This document shows positions 1-12,500 of a stretch of DNA of 64,000 bases, piece after piece. The position numbers were made by a program, and so were the translations under genes. The stretch covers positions 1-64,000 of the forward strand of contig NOWV01000273.1 of the NCBI GenBank assembly GCA_003344405.1. Reading direction: 5' to 3'. The notes beneath the pieces are model-generated. The model was not told where the DNA came from. It searched no databases and saw only the letters and a program-made list of their open reading frames with translations. Position 1 is the stretch's first letter, and each line of letters opens with the position of its first letter. Source of the stretch: Trichoplax sp. H2. Taxonomy: Eukaryota; Placozoa; Uniplacotomia; Trichoplacea.

Positions 1-1512
1 CAGCTAACTTTCTTTGATCTATCCTTAGCCCTTGCATACATTCTTTTTCTCCATTTCTTGTTCTTCTTATTTTCTGTATTTCTTCCTCCTGCGCTATAGT
101 GTCTTCGAGTTCCATACATTTTTGCGGCCTTATTGCAGTTATCAGCTCTTCTAGTATTTTTGTGTTACTAGATTCAGCAGCGTAATGCAAAGCTGTTTTG
201 CCATCATTATCTTGTACAAGAAGGAAATTAATAACTGCCTGCTGTTGTGATTCAGCTAACTTTCTTTGATCTATCCTTAGCCCTTGCATACATTCTTTTT
301 CTCCATTTCTTGTTCCTCTTATTTTCTGTATTTCTTCCTCCTGCGCTATAGTGTCTTCGAGTTCTATACATTTTTGCGGCCTTATTGCAGTTATCAGCTC
401 TTCTACTATTTTTGTGTTACTAGATTTAGCAGCGTAATGCAAAGCTGTTTTGCCATCATTATCTTGTATTTGAAGCAAATTACTAACAGCCTGCTGTTGT
501 GATTCAGCTAACTTTCTTTGATCTACCCTTAGCCCTTGCATACATTCTTTTTCTCCATTTCTTGTTCCTCTTATTTTCTGTATTTCTTCCTCCTGCGCTA
601 TAGTGTCTTCGAGTTCTATACATTTTTGCGGCCTTATTGCAGTTATCAGCTCTTCTAGTATTTTTGTGTTACTAGATTCAGTAGCGTAATGCAAAGCTGT
701 TTTGCCATCATTATCTTGTATTTGAAGCAAATTACTAACAGCCTGCTGTTGCGATTCAGCTAACTTTCTTTGATCTATCCTTAGCCCTTGCATACATTCT
801 TTTTCTCCATTTCTTGTTCCTCTTACTTTCTGTATTTCTTCCTCCTGCACTATAGTGTCTTCGAGTTCCATACATTTTTGCGGCCTTATAGCGGTTATCA
901 GCTCTTCTAGTATTTTTGTGTTACTAGATTCAGCAGCGTAATGCAAAGCTGTTTTGCCATCATTATCTCGTATTAGAAGCAAATTACTAACAGCCTGCTG
1001 CTGCGATTCAGCTAACTTTCTTTGATCTATCCTTAGCCCTTGCATACATTCTTTTTCTCCATTTCTTGTTCTTCTTATTTTCTGTATTTCTTCCTCGTGC
1101 GCTATAGTGTCTTCGAGTTCTATACATTTTTGCGGCCTTATAGCGGTTATCAGCTCTTCTAGTATTTTTGTGTTACTAGATTCAGCAGCGTAATGCAAAG
1201 CTGTTTTGCCATCATTATCTCGTATTTGAAGGAAATTACTAACTGCCTGCTGCTGCGATTCAGCTAACTTTCTTTGATTTACCCTTAGCCCTTGCATATG
1301 TTCTTTTTCTCCATTTCTTGTTCTTCTTATTTTCTGTATTTCTTCCTCCTGCGCTATAGTGTCTTCGAGTTCTATACATTTTTGCGGCCTTATTGCGGTT
1401 ATCAGCTCTTCTACTATTTTTGTGTTACTAGATTCAGCAGCGTAATGCAAAGCTGTTTTGCCATCATCATTTTGTATAAGAAGGAAATTACTAACTGCCT
1501 GCTGCTGTGATT
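1..1512 (-). repeat. Six tandem 252-bp coding repeats
   Basis: Units start at 1, 253, 505, 757, 1009 and 1261, each exactly 252 bp (84 codons), so the reading frame is kept. A diverged seventh unit starts at 1513 and merges into ordinary ankyrin sequence. Units differ only at scattered bases, which points to recent expansion or gene conversion. The array continues past the window edge. Confidence 0.95.
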
Positions 1513-3145
1513 CAACTAACCTTCTTTGATCTATCCATGGCCCTGGAATATATTCTTTTTCTCTATTTCTTATTCCTTTTAACAACTCGCCAACTATTTC
1601 TACATTCTTTCTAGCAACATAGTGCAAAGCTGTGTTGTCATCTCTATCTTTCATAAGTATTCTTGCTCCTCTATCTATCAACGTTTTAACTATTTTCACA
1701 TAGGCACTCTCGGATGCGTAATGCAAAGCCGTTTTGCCTCTACAGGCTCGAAAATTCACTGGAGCACCATATTTTAACATCAGTTCAACAATCTCCTCAT
1801 TACCTCTTTCTACAGCATGGTGTAGAGCTAATTTTCTGCAATCGCTTTTAGCGTTTAGAATAAATTTTAAATCATCATAATTTTCTGCAGCTTCTAAAAT
1901 TTTCCGAACCATTATCATATTATTTTCTTGAGCAAAAAAAATAAAAAATTCTTGTGTTTTGCTGTCTTTAAAATCTATTTCTGCACCACTATTAATAAGA
2001 AATTCAACTAATTCTGCACGTACGATTTCAAAGTCATCATCAAAACCGCCGTTCGGGTATAATTCTATATTATATAAGGGGGCATTACCATTATTTTGTT
2101 TAATATTTACCTCAGCTCCATTATCTACAAGTAGTTTAGCTATATCAAATTGTCCTTGCTTAGCTGCATAAAGTAAAGGAGTTGTGCCATCGTCATTACT
2201 AATATTTGCATCCGCTCCGCTTTCTATAAGGAGCCTGGCTATATTAAAATTGCTTCGTGAAACCGCAATAGACAAAAGTGTAGAACGAAATTCAGGTGAA
2301 TCAAAAATGAAGAATAAATCTAAAGAAATATTGAAATTATCTTGAGATTTAATATTTGTATCTGCACCATATTTTGTAAGCAGTTTAACTATTTCTTCGT
2401 TTTCACTTATTACTGCATAACATAAAGCTGAATGATGATCATGATCTTGTATATTTACCAAAGCTGAACAAATATCACGATCTTGATTATCTACCATAGT
2501 GGCATGTTCTAAAAGTAGGTTAACAATATCTTCATTGTTCTTTTTAGTAGCGTGATGCAAAAGAGTTTTTCCATCATTATCTTGAGCTTTTAGTAAGTGT
2601 AATAAATATCCTTGATTTTTTAAATGTGTTATATGTTCTTGATTTTCGCAGACTAAAGAATCATCTTCTAAGTTTGTAATTTTATCCTGATCCTGATAGG
2701 CAGCCTGAATATCTCGATTCACGGATTCAGTATAGCTTCCATTTTCATTTTGAAGCAATGTGGAAGCTTTTGTTTCTTTCTGAAGCAATCTGGCGGCTCT
2801 TAGTGTTTTTATCCTTGCAGTTTCTTCTCTACTTCTCCAAGCCATTTGTGCTAGATTATCCAACAATCTTGGATTCTGTATAGCTTGTAAAATGGTTTCC
2901 AAGATGGCTAAATTATTTTTTTTAACAAGCTTAGCCATAAAAGACATATGCGAGTGTTCTTCAGCCGTTGTAGTGATTGTACTAATGACAAATGGATCAT
3001 ATTGAATTCTTAAGAAAAATTTTTTGTCACCATTCTTTACTGCTTGCCTCCAGACTTTAGCAAATTTTTTCCCACTTGAATATTTTAAGCTTTTTGGCCC
3101 CGCTTGAGTTGAATTGCTTGACTGCGATAGTCTTCTTGTATCCAT
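1..3145 (-). CDS. Ankyrin-repeat protein, 3' end outside window
   Basis: A single open frame runs from the ATG at 3145-3143 to the window edge with no stop, giving at least 1,048 residues. Residues 1-185 are charged and unrecognised. From about residue 190 ankyrin repeats appear (DGKTLLHHA, DGTTPLLYAA, KLALHHAVERGNEEIVELML, GKTALHYASES). From about residue 545 the protein becomes an 84-residue repeat, each unit joining one ankyrin core (NDGKTALHYAAESSNTKI) to a charged helix (LEDTIAQEEEIQKIRRTRNG) and a Gln-rich stretch (KLAESQQQAVSN). Ankyrin arrays generally bind proteins, but no enzymatic or membrane domain is visible, so the role is unknown. The start is the first in-frame ATG after an AT-rich non-coding stretch and is probable rather than proven. 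I saw no intron and no frame break. Confidence 0.85.
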   Translation of the reverse strand, partial: MDTRRLSQSSNSTQAGPKSLKYSSGKKFAKVWRQAVKNGDKKFFLRIQYDPFVISTITTTAEEHSHMSFMAKLVKKNNLAILETILQAIQNPRLLDNLAQMAWRSREETARIKTLRAARLLQKETKASTLLQNENGSYTESVNRDIQAAYQDQDKITNLEDDSLVCENQEHITHLKNQGYLLHLLKAQDNDGKTLLHHATKKNNEDIVNLLLEHATMVDNQDRDICSALVNIQDHDHHSALCYAVISENEEIVKLLTKYGADTNIKSQDNFNISLDLFFIFDSPEFRSTLLSIAVSRSNFNIARLLIESGADANISNDDGTTPLLYAAKQGQFDIAKLLVDNGAEVNIKQNNGNAPLYNIELYPNGGFDDDFEIVRAELVEFLINSGAEIDFKDSKTQEFFIFFAQENNMIMVRKILEAAENYDDLKFILNAKSDCRKLALHHAVERGNEEIVELMLKYGAPVNFRACRGKTALHYASESAYVKIVKTLIDRGARILMKDRDDNTALHYVARKNVEIVGELLKGIRNREKEYIPGPWIDQRRLVESQQQAVSNFLLIQNDDGKTALHYAAESSNTKIVEELITAIRPQKCIELEDTIAQEEEIQKIRRTRNGEKEHMQGLRVNQRKLAESQQQAVSNFLQIRDNDGKTALHYAAESSNTKILEELITAIRPQKCIELEDTIAHEEEIQKIRRTRNGEKECMQGLRIDQRKLAESQQQAVSNLLLIRDNDGKTALHYAAESSNTKILEELITAIRPQKCMELEDTIVQEEEIQKVRGTRNGEKECMQGLRIDQRKLAESQQQAVSNLLQIQDNDGKTALHYATESSNTKILEELITAIRPQKCIELEDTIAQEEEIQKIRGTRNGEKECMQGLRVDQRKLAESQQQAVSNLLQIQDNDGKTALHYAAKSSNTKIVEELITAIRPQKCIELEDTIAQEEEIQKIRGTRNGEKECMQGLRIDQRKLAESQQQAVINFLLVQDNDGKTALHYAAESSNTKILEELITAIRPQKCMELEDTIAQEEEIQKIRRTRNGEKECMQGLRIDQRKLA

Positions 3146-6100
3146 TTTAATTTTACCTCTATATCCAACCATACTTGACTCGGTTATAAGTACTTTAACT
3201 TTTATAGCTATATTTGCGCTTTAAACTAGAAAAAAGTATGCACCCTCATGGACTACTATCTTGATGTATCTGAAGATAGATATACATAACCAGGGACTTC
3301 ATGAATTCATAATAAATTATCAAGTTGCACAGTACTGTCTAATACAGCATAGTGTTAGCTTTCGGTAAAGGTTAAACTCAAGCAGACTCTCTCGACGCAT
3401 ATATAGGAAAGCAACAACTACGCCTATTTACGGTCTAGGCTTGATTAGAGGTCGTTAACAAACATGACAAATCTAGTAATTAAGCTTTAATCATAGAATA
3501 TCTTAAAAGGAGCATAAAAAAATCTGATCTTGAGTCGCTTGTTGCAATGGCAAAACAGAAGTACACAATTTGAAGATAGCCTTACGCGCTTACGTAAAGA
3601 AATAACAGCATAGATTCCTCATCAGACTTAAAGCTATGCATATGATTAACCAATATTATATAACATAACATATAACTATTATCCTTGTCATACAAGATTA
3701 TCAGATATGACTATGCTACTGTAATAAAGTTACCAAATCAACATAAATACGTAGTTCTTCAACATAATACTTTGTTATATCAAATCTGAAAAGGCATAAA
3801 TAGTTGATGTTTGGTAAATTGTAAAGAAGATGGTGAATTAGTTATTCTTAGTAGAAGCGGCTATTAAGTTATGGAAATGGTAACCATACTATTTAGTGAC
3901 GTAAGACTTTAATTAAGGAAGAAGGCAATAGTTTCTTCCATTTAAATTGTGACGAAATGATTATTTATTATGAATTTTTCAAGAGCTAGTGACGATCTGT
4001 TTACGATCTTGACTTTACATCTTACAATGGCGATCGTGGTAATTAATCTTGTATCGCCGGAGAACGATACTGATGGATACTGTTTGGCTCGGATTTGTAT
4101 GAAAGAATGATCGGATAGCTTTAGCTTAGGGAATAAAAAGTTTACTACATATCGCAACAGCTACTATTTACAGTACTTTTTTATGTCGACCTGTAATTAA
4201 AATAACTGTCTTAGTCAATGATAGATTTTAAAAGGTTTTCATTACAAGGTTTTAGGAATAGTAGAGCAATAATTGATTACTACAAGAATCTAGTCTAAAA
4301 TATAAAGTATTTCAAGCTCAAAGTGAAGTGAAGTCTCTTCTCCCTCGTGAGCTCATCTCTGCAGTTCTTAAATGTATTTCGCTAAATACATTTACGACAA
4401 CTTGATTAGTCTACAATCAGACATAAATCATCAAATGAAATAATTTTTCTCAAATAGAACCTCATCAGTACAAACTCCCGTCGCTATGCTGACGGATTAC
4501 ATTGTTATAATATTAAAAACTCCCGTCGCTTTGCTAACGCATTATGCTTTTATAATATTATACTTCTAGAATATTGTTTTACAATAATACTTCAAACGTG
4601 ACTCGGCCTTGCGTTGCTATGCAAACGGATTACGTTGTTATAATTATACAATCTCCCGTTGCTTTGCTAACGGATTATGTTCTTATGATATTATACTTCT
4701 AGAATATTATTTTACGATAATACTAATATTAGTTATCAACAATTTCGAATAGAGTAGTTATCAATCATCTAATATTAGCTTCACGAAAATATGTATTCTT
4801 AGTAACTTGACTATATCAAATATAGCTATTAATACAATCAAATATAGCAATCCACATAATCAAATATGGGGTGCATCGCTACACGACTAAACCACAAGGA
4901 ATCGCAAAAATAGATTCATATATAAAATCTAACACAATTACGTTGTACAAGATGACTAAAATTATGGTGATTTAATCAGTCCTTGATCAAAAAGATGACA
5001 TCTTTTATTTTATGGACGGCGAAAAGTCTTATCAATTGTGAATTACGGTGCTATGCCGAACATAGCCGGGTATAGGGATCTAGGCGACGAATATTACTTT
5101 GTACTATCTTTCATTAGTCTCCGATTAATTACCAGCATTAAGGGTTTTATTTCGATTATGTTTCTAACTAGACAACCTATTAATTAAAAAACTACAGTAA
5201 ATTCGAGTACTTAAAAACACTAATTAAAATCTACAGTACTGCGTGATAGTTAATCATGGACTTAATATCGAATATAATCAACTAAAGTTTGGCGAAGAAT
5301 AGTTACTGTAGAATAATTAAACTACATTATCACTGCTTAACAAGCTTTATATTTTCATTGCAAATTCACCGCAATATTTTTGATATTAATTATGCTAATT
5401 TACTACGTAGCCGAATCGGATCAAAACCACATGATAGTATGATAGCTGCGGGATATGCTACCCGCTATTGTTAGATTGTAAAATTTATTACAAAAGCGTA
5501 GGGTCGTTAATTGTAGTAGCCTTATAATAAATGTTAGACTATAGGCATTTTAGCTGCTGTCATAGCGAGATTCTAGACAATTTATTTCAGTAAGTGTCCA
5601 GCAGCGCTTTTAAAACAGACAAAATTCGTAAAATCTACGCATAACGATCGGTAAACCTACGATCCTGATGTACTGATTTAGAAAAATCATTTAAACGATT
5701 TCTCGATATTTCATAAAATTGAATACGAAGTGAAATTTTTAGGTATGTTAAAAGCTATAGATGACAATCTTGTAGGTGCATAGCATAAGAATTTTACAGT
5801 CAACCAGAGATAGTACTAACGAGGATACAGTATATGTTCATCATTTCTTCTGTTGCATGCAATTTTACTTGAATTTTATCAAATACAATAAAATACACGT
5901 AAGCTTAATGTAAATTATGCTACTTTTCTTAAGTACTTTATCAAATTAGTATTTCAGAGTTGTAATGTCAAACATGTAGCCACAACAAAGCTTAGTCCCT
6001 GGTATTAACAGTCTACGTTATCAAATTTATCTAAGCTTTCTAAGGGCATGAGCATTATTTTATACCAGTAGGTACTTAAATTTAAGTACCTTTATTTGGT

Positions 6101-6511
6101 CATTAAGTTTTAAGATTTTATCCTTACAAGTAGCATTGTAATACTCGAGCACACTTAATAATTATTTAGTAATCGGTTAACGAGATGTGAAACCTTGCAT
6201 ACCGATTGCTAACGACCTTATCAACAGGTAGTAAATATAATCGTTCATGTAGCGTATGCTGTACTTTCTAAACTTAGAAGATATGCAACCAATTCCTTAT
6301 TTCAATAGTCGTCCTTCTACAATCGATAAATCTTCTTTATTGAACTGGCTGATGTTGAAAACGCTAATTCAAAATCTATGTTATCCACATCTTGGATTAC
6401 ATCTATTGCTATAATATCGAAAGTTCTCACTTTTTTATGCTGATAGTTGTCTTTTGCTTTGTTATGTAATAGATTTTGCAGTCTTTGTACCTACAGTACA
6501 GAAACAATATG
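3146..6511. other. Intergenic, upstream of two divergent genes
   Basis: AT-rich sequence between the start of the ankyrin gene (minus) and the first receptor exon (plus), so it should hold both promoters. I see no convincing coding exon. Short open frames at 3942-4157 and 5289-5474 have no recognisable features. The only structure is the hairpin repeat cluster at 4474-4735. Confidence 0.6.
4474..4735. repeat. Tandem repeat with CGTY...RACG hairpins
   Basis: Two copies about 133 bp apart (compare CTATGCTGACGGATTAC at 4484 with CTATGCAAACGGATTAC at 4617). Each holds two GC-richer 18-base hairpin motifs, a T/A-only spacer and the palindromic block TTCTAGAATATT. The GC-richer motifs stand out against the AT-rich background. 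A related motif in opposite orientation lies at 8117-8134. Confidence 0.7.
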
Positions 6512-6572
6512 ATGGCGCCGCTGTTAAGATGGCTGGTCATGCTGTATTTAGTAGGCTTATCTTTGCAAGAAG
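6512..6572 (+). other. Receptor exon 1: start and signal peptide
   Basis: The ATG at 6512 opens a 20-residue peptide starting MAPLLRWLVMLYLVG with a clear hydrophobic core. The exon ends in phase 1 before GTCAGT at 6573, which joins in frame to the phase-1 acceptor at 8461-8462. A stronger-looking GTAAGG four bases further on would give the wrong phase. The 1.9-kb intron that follows (6573-8462) holds a short open frame at 7728-8018 that I do not believe in. Confidence 0.6.
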
Positions 6573-9500
6573 GTCAGTAAGGATCGATTTGATATAGAAT
6601 GAAATGTGATATAGCTTTTATTCGAGAGTTCAAATATAATTATTTGTCAACTTTTGCCTTTGTTAGGCAGGTATCGCAACTAAATAGTTAAGATATTATA
6701 TTAGCTATAGACAAAAAATAAAATTATTTATTCTTGAAATAATTATGTCATCGTACAAAAAATGTATGTTAACATCGTACTGAAATCCTTAATTATCGTC
6801 TAGGCCCAAAATTCTTTAATTTCAATCCTTTGAGAACCATGATACCATACTATACTCTAGACCCTCATCATGCAAAGCACTGATTTAAAGATGGCCAATG
6901 GAAAAGTTAATACATAATCAATTCCATTTACCGTATTTGCTTATGGAGTACACATTAATTAATGATATGGCCTGCAAATAAATTTATTTTTAGAATACGA
7001 GCTTATTTATAATATCTTATCTATGCTTTACTATGGCACGACTCAACAACTGAGAATTGATATTTGTTCTGTACGTATTTAGTGTCAAATAGATTGAATG
7101 CATTCCCATCTTCATACCATATATAGATAGATATAGTATATTGCGTAAGAGATTTCCAATAATTTTTTTTCCGGCGAAATAGTTTACTGATAAGTTTGTG
7201 TTCGGTTGGGTATAAAATTTCAGTATCGCAACTGCAATTTTCCTTCTAATGATGCATCCGCTACCTATTCATTACGATCTTGTTTATCACTATAGTAGTA
7301 AATACGATACCTCACACAGTTGATTTTAGCCGTGCTATGCTGTTCTCGAGGGATATTGGGCCTTCTTATTTGGAACGTTGAAGGAACATTGCATGCGGTA
7401 TAGTGAATTGTAATGTATGTATACGCGTATCCCACCCACCCTTTGGACGAGCAGCGCGGGGGTATTTAAACTACTGTTAGATGACTTTGATTATGGGTTC
7501 ATTTCCATAGGTCAGTATAAGATTCTTACAGTACTTTTTACCTCAAGATTTCTTCATGTAAAACGAATAGCTCTAAGGTAGTCATTTCTGCAAAGTACTG
7601 ATTTTTAAAATAGTATTCGTTATATCGTTAAGGGTGGCCACTGGGCCTTTCAATTTTGATTTGATGTAATACGCTGATAAAAATTGAATAAACATAGAAT
7701 CTTTACAGAGTTTTCTACACAGCCATTTTGATTGTTACTTTTTCTTATAACGGTTGTTATCGACAGAGTAAGCTTTGCTTGCATACGCAAGCGATCCTTA
7801 GACACATTATAATGATTGGTATAGAATTGACCACAGTACTAAGGACATGGTACCGCACTGTAGATATCTTACAGTACCTGCTAATCTTAACTTGGTATGT
7901 CCATCACAGTACATTAGTTATCATAATGAGCTTTGTACCATTAACTAATCTTAATATAGTATTTCATAACATTTCCTCCGCCCATGTATTATTGAAAAGT
8001 AGTATTCTAGAAGCATAGCTGTGAATATAGTAGTGCCTGGCTATTACCGGGATATATGTAATGTCGAATGGTAATACTATCTGTTAATTATGAACAAATA
8101 AGTACATTATCGTAAACCGTCAGCAAAGCGACGTGAGTTTGTACTAGTGTTACTTAATTCTTCACGGTCGCTCGTACAGTGACATGTAGTATTTTAGTAT
8201 CGTATATCGTGTATATAGTTTATGATATTACCAAGAGTTATATTAATACATACAATACTTAATTACATCAACTTGTTTAGCTATGCTGTAACTGATAATG
8301 TCTTTGCGATAGAGTATATTATTGTTTATATAAATATTTATGTAATATTATAACGACAAATTTGTTAAATTTAAATATAATAGAGATAGTACTCGTGATA
8401 AGATTACAATGTACTGTGTAGTAATTAATTAACTGAGATATCTATGTTATTATGTTTACTAGATTCGAAAGTTGAGAAAAGTTCGGGACGAGAGTTTTTT
8501 GTGGGTTTTCTAAGAATGAATTCCATCCAACCACAATATATCACCATAACAAGTTATAATAAGCCAGCTGTTGTCAATGTTACAAATAAGTTTGTTAATA
8601 CAGTTGACGAATACACCATTGCATCTTATGAATCAAAAACACTAACATTCGCAAATACTATGAACCTTTATATAACTGAATTGACTTCTAAAATCGTGCA
8701 TATCGTCTCAGATGAAGATATAACAGTCAATAGTTTTTATATATATAATTCTGCATTGGCTTCAACATTAGTTTTACCGAGTCATCTATACGATAAGGAT
8801 TATGTTGTCGCTGCGTATGATAAATACGCTTTCATCAAACTATTAATAATCGCTAAGTACGCCGACACACATCTTAATATCAGTTTCCCAGTGAGTACTT
8901 ACTATTCTGGTGAATATTATTCAAGAAGTAAAAATTTGTCTATTACTTTACAATCTTCGCAAGGATTTCATTTAAAAACGAACAAACAGATACCTGGCGC
9001 TATTGTCTATTCCGATAAAGATGTTGGAGTTTTGGCTGGTAATGAATGTGCATTTATACCTAGTAGTACGGGTAGATGTGATAGTACACAAGAATTTCAT
9101 TTACCTATTACGCGTCTTGGTAAAAATTATATTATATCGACGTTCGCTGATAGAACAGCTGGTGATATATATCGCGTTTTCGGTGGTCATAATAATACGA
9201 CAGTAAGTGTTAAAGTAACATCTCAAAATTATCAACTGTCTCGAGGAGATTTTGTAGAATTTGAATTAAACAGCGGTAATAGTTCGTATGTTACGTGCGA
9301 TAAGCCATGTTTAGTTACTCAATTCGCGAAAGGAAGCCAAACAGATAATACTAAAAGCGATCCATTCATGACATTTGTACCAGCAATAGAACAATATAGT
9401 CGAGATTACAATACATTTTTGCCGTCTCTTCTTACAAATGTAGGAACTGATCGAAATTATGCGTTGATTACTATACAAGACAAATATAAGAACGGATTGA

Positions 9501-12500
9501 TGCTAAACGGAGTAATACTACAAGATATTACCTGGCGACAAATCCTTACAAATACTGTTAACGAAACTTATGTTACTGCATCTGTTCCTGTTACAATTGG
9601 CGGAATAAGAATAACTCATAACGATTCTAACGCATTATACGGATTAATTAACTATGGCTGGAGTCAAAATTACGCGGGATACGGTCACTTAGGCGGTATA
9701 CGAATTGTTAAAATCTATCCATGTAAGTTATTATCATACAATAGAAGTATTTAAGTGTTATAATAACATTGTAATTTTAGAATACAATTTCATTATTCTC
9801 TACGAGAAATGATTCAAATTTATACTTGACGATAACATATTGTAGCATAATTAATTACAGAGAGAGAATCATATACAAATTTATAGAAATAAATGATTGC
9901 CTTATTGTTGTTAATCGATATCTACTATGCACATATCATATTAATTTGGGTATAATTTTAAATTTTGACGGACTATAGATGCGCCGCGAATCATTGAACA
10001 ATCCTCAAACATATCTGTGTATGAAGGTAACATGACGGTATTAGAGTGTAACGCGACAAGCTCGCCGATATCTACTATTACTTGGTTAAAAGATGGAATC
10101 CCTGTTATAAATTATGAGAATACGACAATAGTCGAAGGTTTCTATATTTATAGTCGTTTAGTTATTACAGAAACGTTTATACACGATATGGGGAATTATC
10201 AATGCGAATACGTTAACACAGTTGGATCGACAAGAAGTAATAACACATCGATAAAAGTGATCGGTGAGTCTATAATTGATGTATATGAATAAAATAAATT
10301 AAATATCACGCTATGATATTTTTTAATATAATTATATCGATGAAATTAGAATAAATTTATTACTATTTAGTTTACTCGAGTTGAACTTAGATCGAATGCT
10401 TAATGTATGAATTAATTTAGCTCTTTATAAAATAATTATATTTAGGACTACTGGTGTAATATTAAACTATAATCATTCGCAGGTTCATTTACTTATTATA
10501 AAATCGAGTGATTTCTCGCTTATCAGACGCTTAAGTCGTTATTGGTATCAGACTTATATAATCTTTCCTTTAGAGACCGAAATATTTCATAACTTAAAGA
10601 GTAGTTTTCTTGTTATATAATTACCTAGCCTCAGTATTTAACTACTATTCTAATTTTTAGATATTAATTTATACGAGAAAAGTATTTGAAGACAGTATAA
10701 ATTAAGATAGGAAAGAAATATTGTAGTGAAATACACTCAGGTGCTGCAAGTGCTATCTTGCATAGTTTGAAAATATGAATAATGTAAGAATTCTCATGGT
10801 AACGGCTTTGAGTAAATATCACTAGTAAGAATAACGACAAGCTAATAATCTAAGAAATGTGATTTATTAAAGATAATAGTACCGCATTAATTAATTATTT
10901 AATTTAAATTAATGCATTCGTAGATCATGAAGTAACATCGTTTTTACTAAGCTGCATATTTAACTTTTATTGCTAGATTAGATTATGTAGTTTGGTACCA
11001 GGATCGTAATTTTTCGATCAAATACCACTGATAGCATTGCACAAGTACTATCGCATTAATATAATTTGCTTCTACGAATTCTTTACCAACTGGTAAATAC
11101 TGTTATTTAGAAGTGAATTAAGAGATACTGCAGTCGTAGTGATTTGCAAAATTTTTAGATACATTATCCGAGGCTTGTAATTTGTTATACGCTGTTACTG
11201 AGCCTGATTTATTATACAGTACTCATTATTATTGCATCTTACGGTACACAAATCTTACAGTAATTAGTTTTAAAATTATTTGCTGAGGTCTGCTTTAAGA
11301 AGCGAATCTTATAAGAGAGACATTGCGTTTTAAATTGATTCTCTGCTGGTATTTAAGCCAAGCACTTTAGAGAGGTGCGTGGTCGAAGATTTATCGCTCG
11401 GTAGTCACCTTGAAGAACATATACTTGTGTTCAGAATTTACATAAAGATTTCATTTGCGCTTATGTATAAGAGAAAATGCAGTTTTAACGCGTAAGCACT
11501 CATATCAGTATTACCAGTAAGGATGAGGTACCTTACTGTATAATGATATATCATGTGATTTTTTTTGAAAAGATTGTAAGTAACAGGAAGTTAATATTAT
11601 CGAACTGATTTAGCAGTATACCCCAGAAGAAGCATATATACAGTAGTAAGAAACAATCTGGCAGTAAATTTTCTTTTCATGTCTTGCTTTGTGAAAAATA
11701 TACACCTGTTCATTTGAACGGAACTTTACTAGTAATTGTAAATGAAAATAATGATAGAAACTGATATTAGTACTAGTATAAAGAGCTCAATTTTAAATTA
11801 TTTAGAAAGAGCAGTATTTAAATAATTAATAATTTATACTTTTTGAATCTAGTTTATCCTACTATAACACAACATCCACAGGGCGCCAATATACTATATG
11901 GTAAAGACTATACCTTGAATTGTAACGGGACTAGCTATCCAGTGTCAAGTATAACATGGCTCAAGAATGGAAATCCTATGTCGGATTTCAACAACAGCAC
12001 GTTCATTCGGAATAATTACATCTACAGTCGCATCACTATCACTAATGTAACCTTAGACGATCAAGCATCATATCGGTGCCGTTATAGCATTGCCGGAGGA
12101 ATTACTACTAGTAACAGCGCGATTGTCACAGTTTTTGGTAAGTAGAAAAATTTTTTAAAGTCATTGCTTTATTTGACGAAAAGATATAAGTTAAATTTCT
12201 TCAAATATTCTTATTAGTTACATATCGTTACTACACTTGATATCTTGATTATTGATGCTAAATTCATGGCTAACTATACTGTACGGTACTGAATGGAATT
12301 CTTTATTAAGTAAGCATTATCAATAATTATAATAACATCGTTAATAAAGCTATAGCAATTAGCAATACCGCTAGCATCTCCTAGCTCATAATAGCTCATC
12401 GTCGCAGTTTACAATTATTTACTTGCATCGGGATTGACCGTAACAGATATAGCACATTTAAAAACAATTTACGTTTGGTAATTTTTATATATACATAAAC

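Noticed and set aside
284-1510. Phe/Tyr-rich plus-strand frames over the 252-bp repeats
   Set aside because: They are antisense shadows of the ankyrin repeat coding strand and repeat with the same period.
7728-8018. 96-residue plus frame in the first receptor intron
   Set aside because: No domain, composition like the intronic background, and its inclusion would break the phase-1 join of exons 1 and 2.
8444-8462. Start codon at 8444 as the receptor start
   Set aside because: It gives no signal peptide and lies before a good phase-1 acceptor at 8461-8462; exon 1 at 6512 explains the frame better.
11513-11538. Hairpin CAGTAAGG...CCTTACTG in a receptor intron
   Set aside because: An 8-bp stem of this kind is expected by chance in long AT-rich introns, and no second copy was seen.
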